The position numbers were made by a program, and so were the translations under genes. A DNA stretch of 7,704 nt. Origin: Clostridiales bacterium. GTDB lineage: Bacteria > Bacillota > Clostridia > Caldicoprobacterales > DTU083. The stretch covers positions 1-7,704 of the forward strand of contig JAAZEK010000165.1 of assembly GCA_012512335.1 (NCBI GenBank). The letters are read 5' to 3'. Under the pieces are notes generated by a model that was not told the DNA's origin, made no database searches, and saw only the letters and a program-made list of their open reading frames with translations. Shown here piece after piece: positions 6,679-7,704 of this stretch (the first letter of the stretch is position 1; each line of letters starts with the position of its first letter).

Positions 6679-7097
6679 AAGGTCCATATGATGATATAAT
6701 TAATCTTCCCCACCATGTCTCTAAAACCCACCCTCGTATGCCATCTATTGACAGAGCAGCCCAGTTTGCTCCCTTTGCTGCATTAACTAACTATGAAGCA
6801 GCAGTTAAGGAAACTGCAAGGCTAACTGACAAAAGAGCAGAATTAAGTGAATATGCAAAGGAAGCCTTAAGCATGAGGCTGGAGTTAATAGCTAACCAGC
6901 TTCATGAAGGCCCTAAAGTTTCCATAACATACTTTGAACCAGACAGCAAAAAGGCTGGGGGATCCTATATTACAGCTTCAGGAAGGGTAAAAAAGATTGA
7001 TGACTACAGACTACTTGTTATCATGACAGATGATACTAAGATACCCATCAAGGAAATTATTGAGATTGAAGGGGAGATTTTTGCTGGTCTCCCATAA
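6675..7097 (+). CDS. YolD-like family protein
   Basis: A 140-residue soluble protein with the YolD-like signature RAAQFAPFAALTNYEAAVKET (~27-47), followed by a charged helix (~48-77) and a beta-rich C-terminal half (VSITYF, SGRVKKIDDYRLLVIM, IPIKEIIEIEG) resembling a small barrel. It begins at the ATG overlapping the polymerase stop (ATGA); GGAGGT (6661-6666), inside the polymerase gene, lies 8 nt before it. YolD-like genes regularly accompany Gram-positive Y-family polymerases and have been proposed to play a UmuD-like accessory role, but this is not established. It ends 28 bp from the convergent regulator gene, with no clear terminator between them. Family call is firm; biochemical role is open. 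Confidence 0.92.
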   Translation: MKGPYDDIINLPHHVSKTHPRMPSIDRAAQFAPFAALTNYEAAVKETARLTDKRAELSEYAKEALSMRLELIANQLHEGPKVSITYFEPDSKKAGGSYITASGRVKKIDDYRLLVIMTDDTKIPIKEIIEIEGEIFAGLP

Positions 7098-7125
7098 GAC
7101 TAAGTATGAAAAATCAAGGGCAGTA

Positions 7126-7500
7126 TTAACGGGAGCTTTTATAATTAACATGCTTTTTTATTGCTTCAAAGGTCTCTTTGCTGATAACATGCTCCATACG
7201 GCAAGCATCCGCTGTAGCTGTTTTTTCATTCACCCCCAACATAACTAGCCAATCGGAAAGCAGTCTGTGCCGTTCATATATAATTTCCGCGATTTCTTGT
7301 CCCTTAGCTGTTAGCTTGATAGAACCCTCATCATCCATTACAATATATCCATTTTCTCGAAGATTCTTCATCGCAACGCTAACACTGGCTTTTGAATATT
7401 CAAGCTCATTTACGATATCAATGGATCGAACTGTATCGTTTTCACTTTTTAACATCAAGATAGTTTCAAGGTAGTTTTCAGCGGATTCATAAATTTTCAA
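7126..7500 (-). CDS. DtxR/MntR-family metal-dependent transcriptional regulator
   Basis: A 124-residue DNA-binding repressor sensing Fe2+ or Mn2+. Residues ~1-65 form the winged helix-turn-helix (SIDIVNELEYSKASVSVAMKNL is the HTH, wing at MDDEGSIKLT). Residues ~70-115 are the metal-binding dimerisation helices. Likely ligands are H in ERHRLL and C, E and H in ACRMEHVI, which matches DtxR CRWEHVM more closely than MntR EGIEHH; E12 aligns with MntR E11, while Asn9 stands where DtxR has Met and MntR Asp. It lacks the C-terminal SH3-like domain of DtxR. The start is TTG (7498-7500), 8 nt after AAAGGAG; the frame stays open upstream to 7644 but has no family match there. No metal transporter is adjacent. 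Which metal it senses cannot be decided. Confidence 0.87.
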   Translation of the reverse strand: MKIYESAENYLETILMLKSENDTVRSIDIVNELEYSKASVSVAMKNLRENGYIVMDDEGSIKLTAKGQEIAEIIYERHRLLSDWLVMLGVNEKTATADACRMEHVISKETFEAIKKHVNYKSSR

Positions 7501-7512
7501 TTCAAAAACTCC

Positions 7513-7535
7513 TTTATAATTAATTTTAGTATAAA
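7513..7535. promoter_or_regulatory. Candidate operator dyad of the DtxR-like gene
   Basis: A 23-bp imperfect palindrome, TTTATA at one end and TATAAA at the other, is complementary at 9 of 11 symmetric positions. It lies just upstream of the regulator's SD. DtxR-family repressors often bind such ~20-bp A+T-rich dyads and control their own genes. Because the region is very A+T-rich, some symmetry is expected by chance. Two TATACT boxes (minus strand, 7528-7533 and 7539-7544) lie 11 bp apart and could serve as -10 elements; neither has a good -35. Confidence 0.35.
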
Positions 7536-7632
7536 TCCAGTATATCATAGTTTTTATCTCAATGATTTGATTTATATCACACATTGTTTTTATAATTTTA
7601 TCCAATTCCCGTTTCTTGTACCCTATATATAT

Positions 7633-7704
7633 TGTGCTGGTCAATTTTCAAGGTAACTTCCACTTTCCTAAAGTAAATTCCACCCAATACGCATCCAAGC
7701 CATC
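7633..7704. mobile_element. Probable terminus of an IS21-like insertion sequence (partial)
   Basis: The plus strand changes character at 7633 with TGTGCTGGTCAA. It then carries a 13-bp motif twice, 20 bp apart: AGGTAACTTCCAC (7651-7663) and AAGTAAATTCCAC (7671-7683), 11 of 13 identical. Ends beginning TG and carrying several spaced subterminal repeats are typical of IS21-family elements, where they serve as transposase binding sites. The body, transposase genes and other end would lie beyond the right edge, so neither family nor intactness can be proved. The alternative is a non-mobile regulatory repeat. Confidence 0.45.

Noticed and set aside
7098..7125. Bidirectional terminator between the convergent YolD and regulator genes
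   Set aside because: The 28-bp gap holds no hairpin of useful length; only A- and T-rich runs are seen.
7030..7248. 72-codon plus-strand reading overlapping the end of the YolD gene
   Set aside because: It overlaps YolD in another frame and then runs antisense to the regulator; no SD and no family resemblance.
7178..7474. 98-codon plus-strand reading opposite the DtxR-like gene
   Set aside because: It is a mirror of the regulator, serine/isoleucine-rich with no motif, and lacks a ribosome binding site.
7501..7644. 48-codon N-terminal extension of the DtxR-like protein
   Set aside because: It has no family match, runs across the presumed IS boundary, and TTG at 7500 has a well-placed SD and gives a typical N-terminus.
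1..7704. CRISPR array, tRNA or rRNA gene, toxin-antitoxin pair
   Set aside because: No regularly spaced repeats, no tRNA cloverleaf landmarks and no rRNA sequence were recognised; the intergenic gaps are explained by the features listed or are too short.

Overview
The window looks like a chromosomal stretch of a low-GC Gram-positive bacterium, most probably a member of the Clostridia. The grounds are A+T-rich sequence, strong AGGAGG-type ribosome binding sites, sigma-A-like promoters, a ydaO-type c-di-AMP riboswitch, a Y-family polymerase paired with a YolD-like protein, and frequent TTG/GTG starts. The exact genus cannot be read from the sequence.

Layout. (1) 1-344, minus: the 5' part of a cation:proton antiporter gene that runs off the left edge. 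It is preceded by a full control region at 351-588: near-consensus promoter, c-di-AMP riboswitch, terminator/alternative-helix platform and strong SD. Its start codon appears to be the non-canonical ATA. The rest of the 345-683 gap (about 589-683) shows nothing I can name. (2) 684-3464, minus: a two-gene operon, a D-2-hydroxyacid dehydrogenase followed 15 bp later by a membrane-anchored MutS-like ATPase that starts at TTG. (3) 3465-3729: a divergent intergenic region with a 13-bp-stem inverted repeat, a good plus-strand promoter and a small dyad at its expected +1. (4) 3730-5088, plus: an M20-family metallo-amidohydrolase gene that is complete in one frame except for one in-frame TGA at 4066-4068. 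(5) 5155-7097, plus: a translesion module, a Y-family DNA polymerase with a QLDLF clamp-binding motif and a YolD-like protein, joined by an ATGA overlap. (6) 7126-7500, minus: a short DtxR/MntR-family metalloregulator, convergent with the YolD gene. (7) 7633-7704: what looks like the end of an IS21-like insertion sequence continuing beyond the right edge.

How the parts relate. The antiporter leader fits the known use of c-di-AMP to switch off cation (mainly K+) transport genes. The polymerase and YolD genes form an evident functional pair. The other genes are neighbours without a clear shared pathway, and no phage, CRISPR or toxin-antitoxin system is visible. The items most worth a second look are the ATA start behind a riboswitch, the lone in-frame TGA in an otherwise intact enzyme gene, the 13-bp inverted repeat, and the outward-facing -35 in the IS-like end upstream of the metalloregulator.
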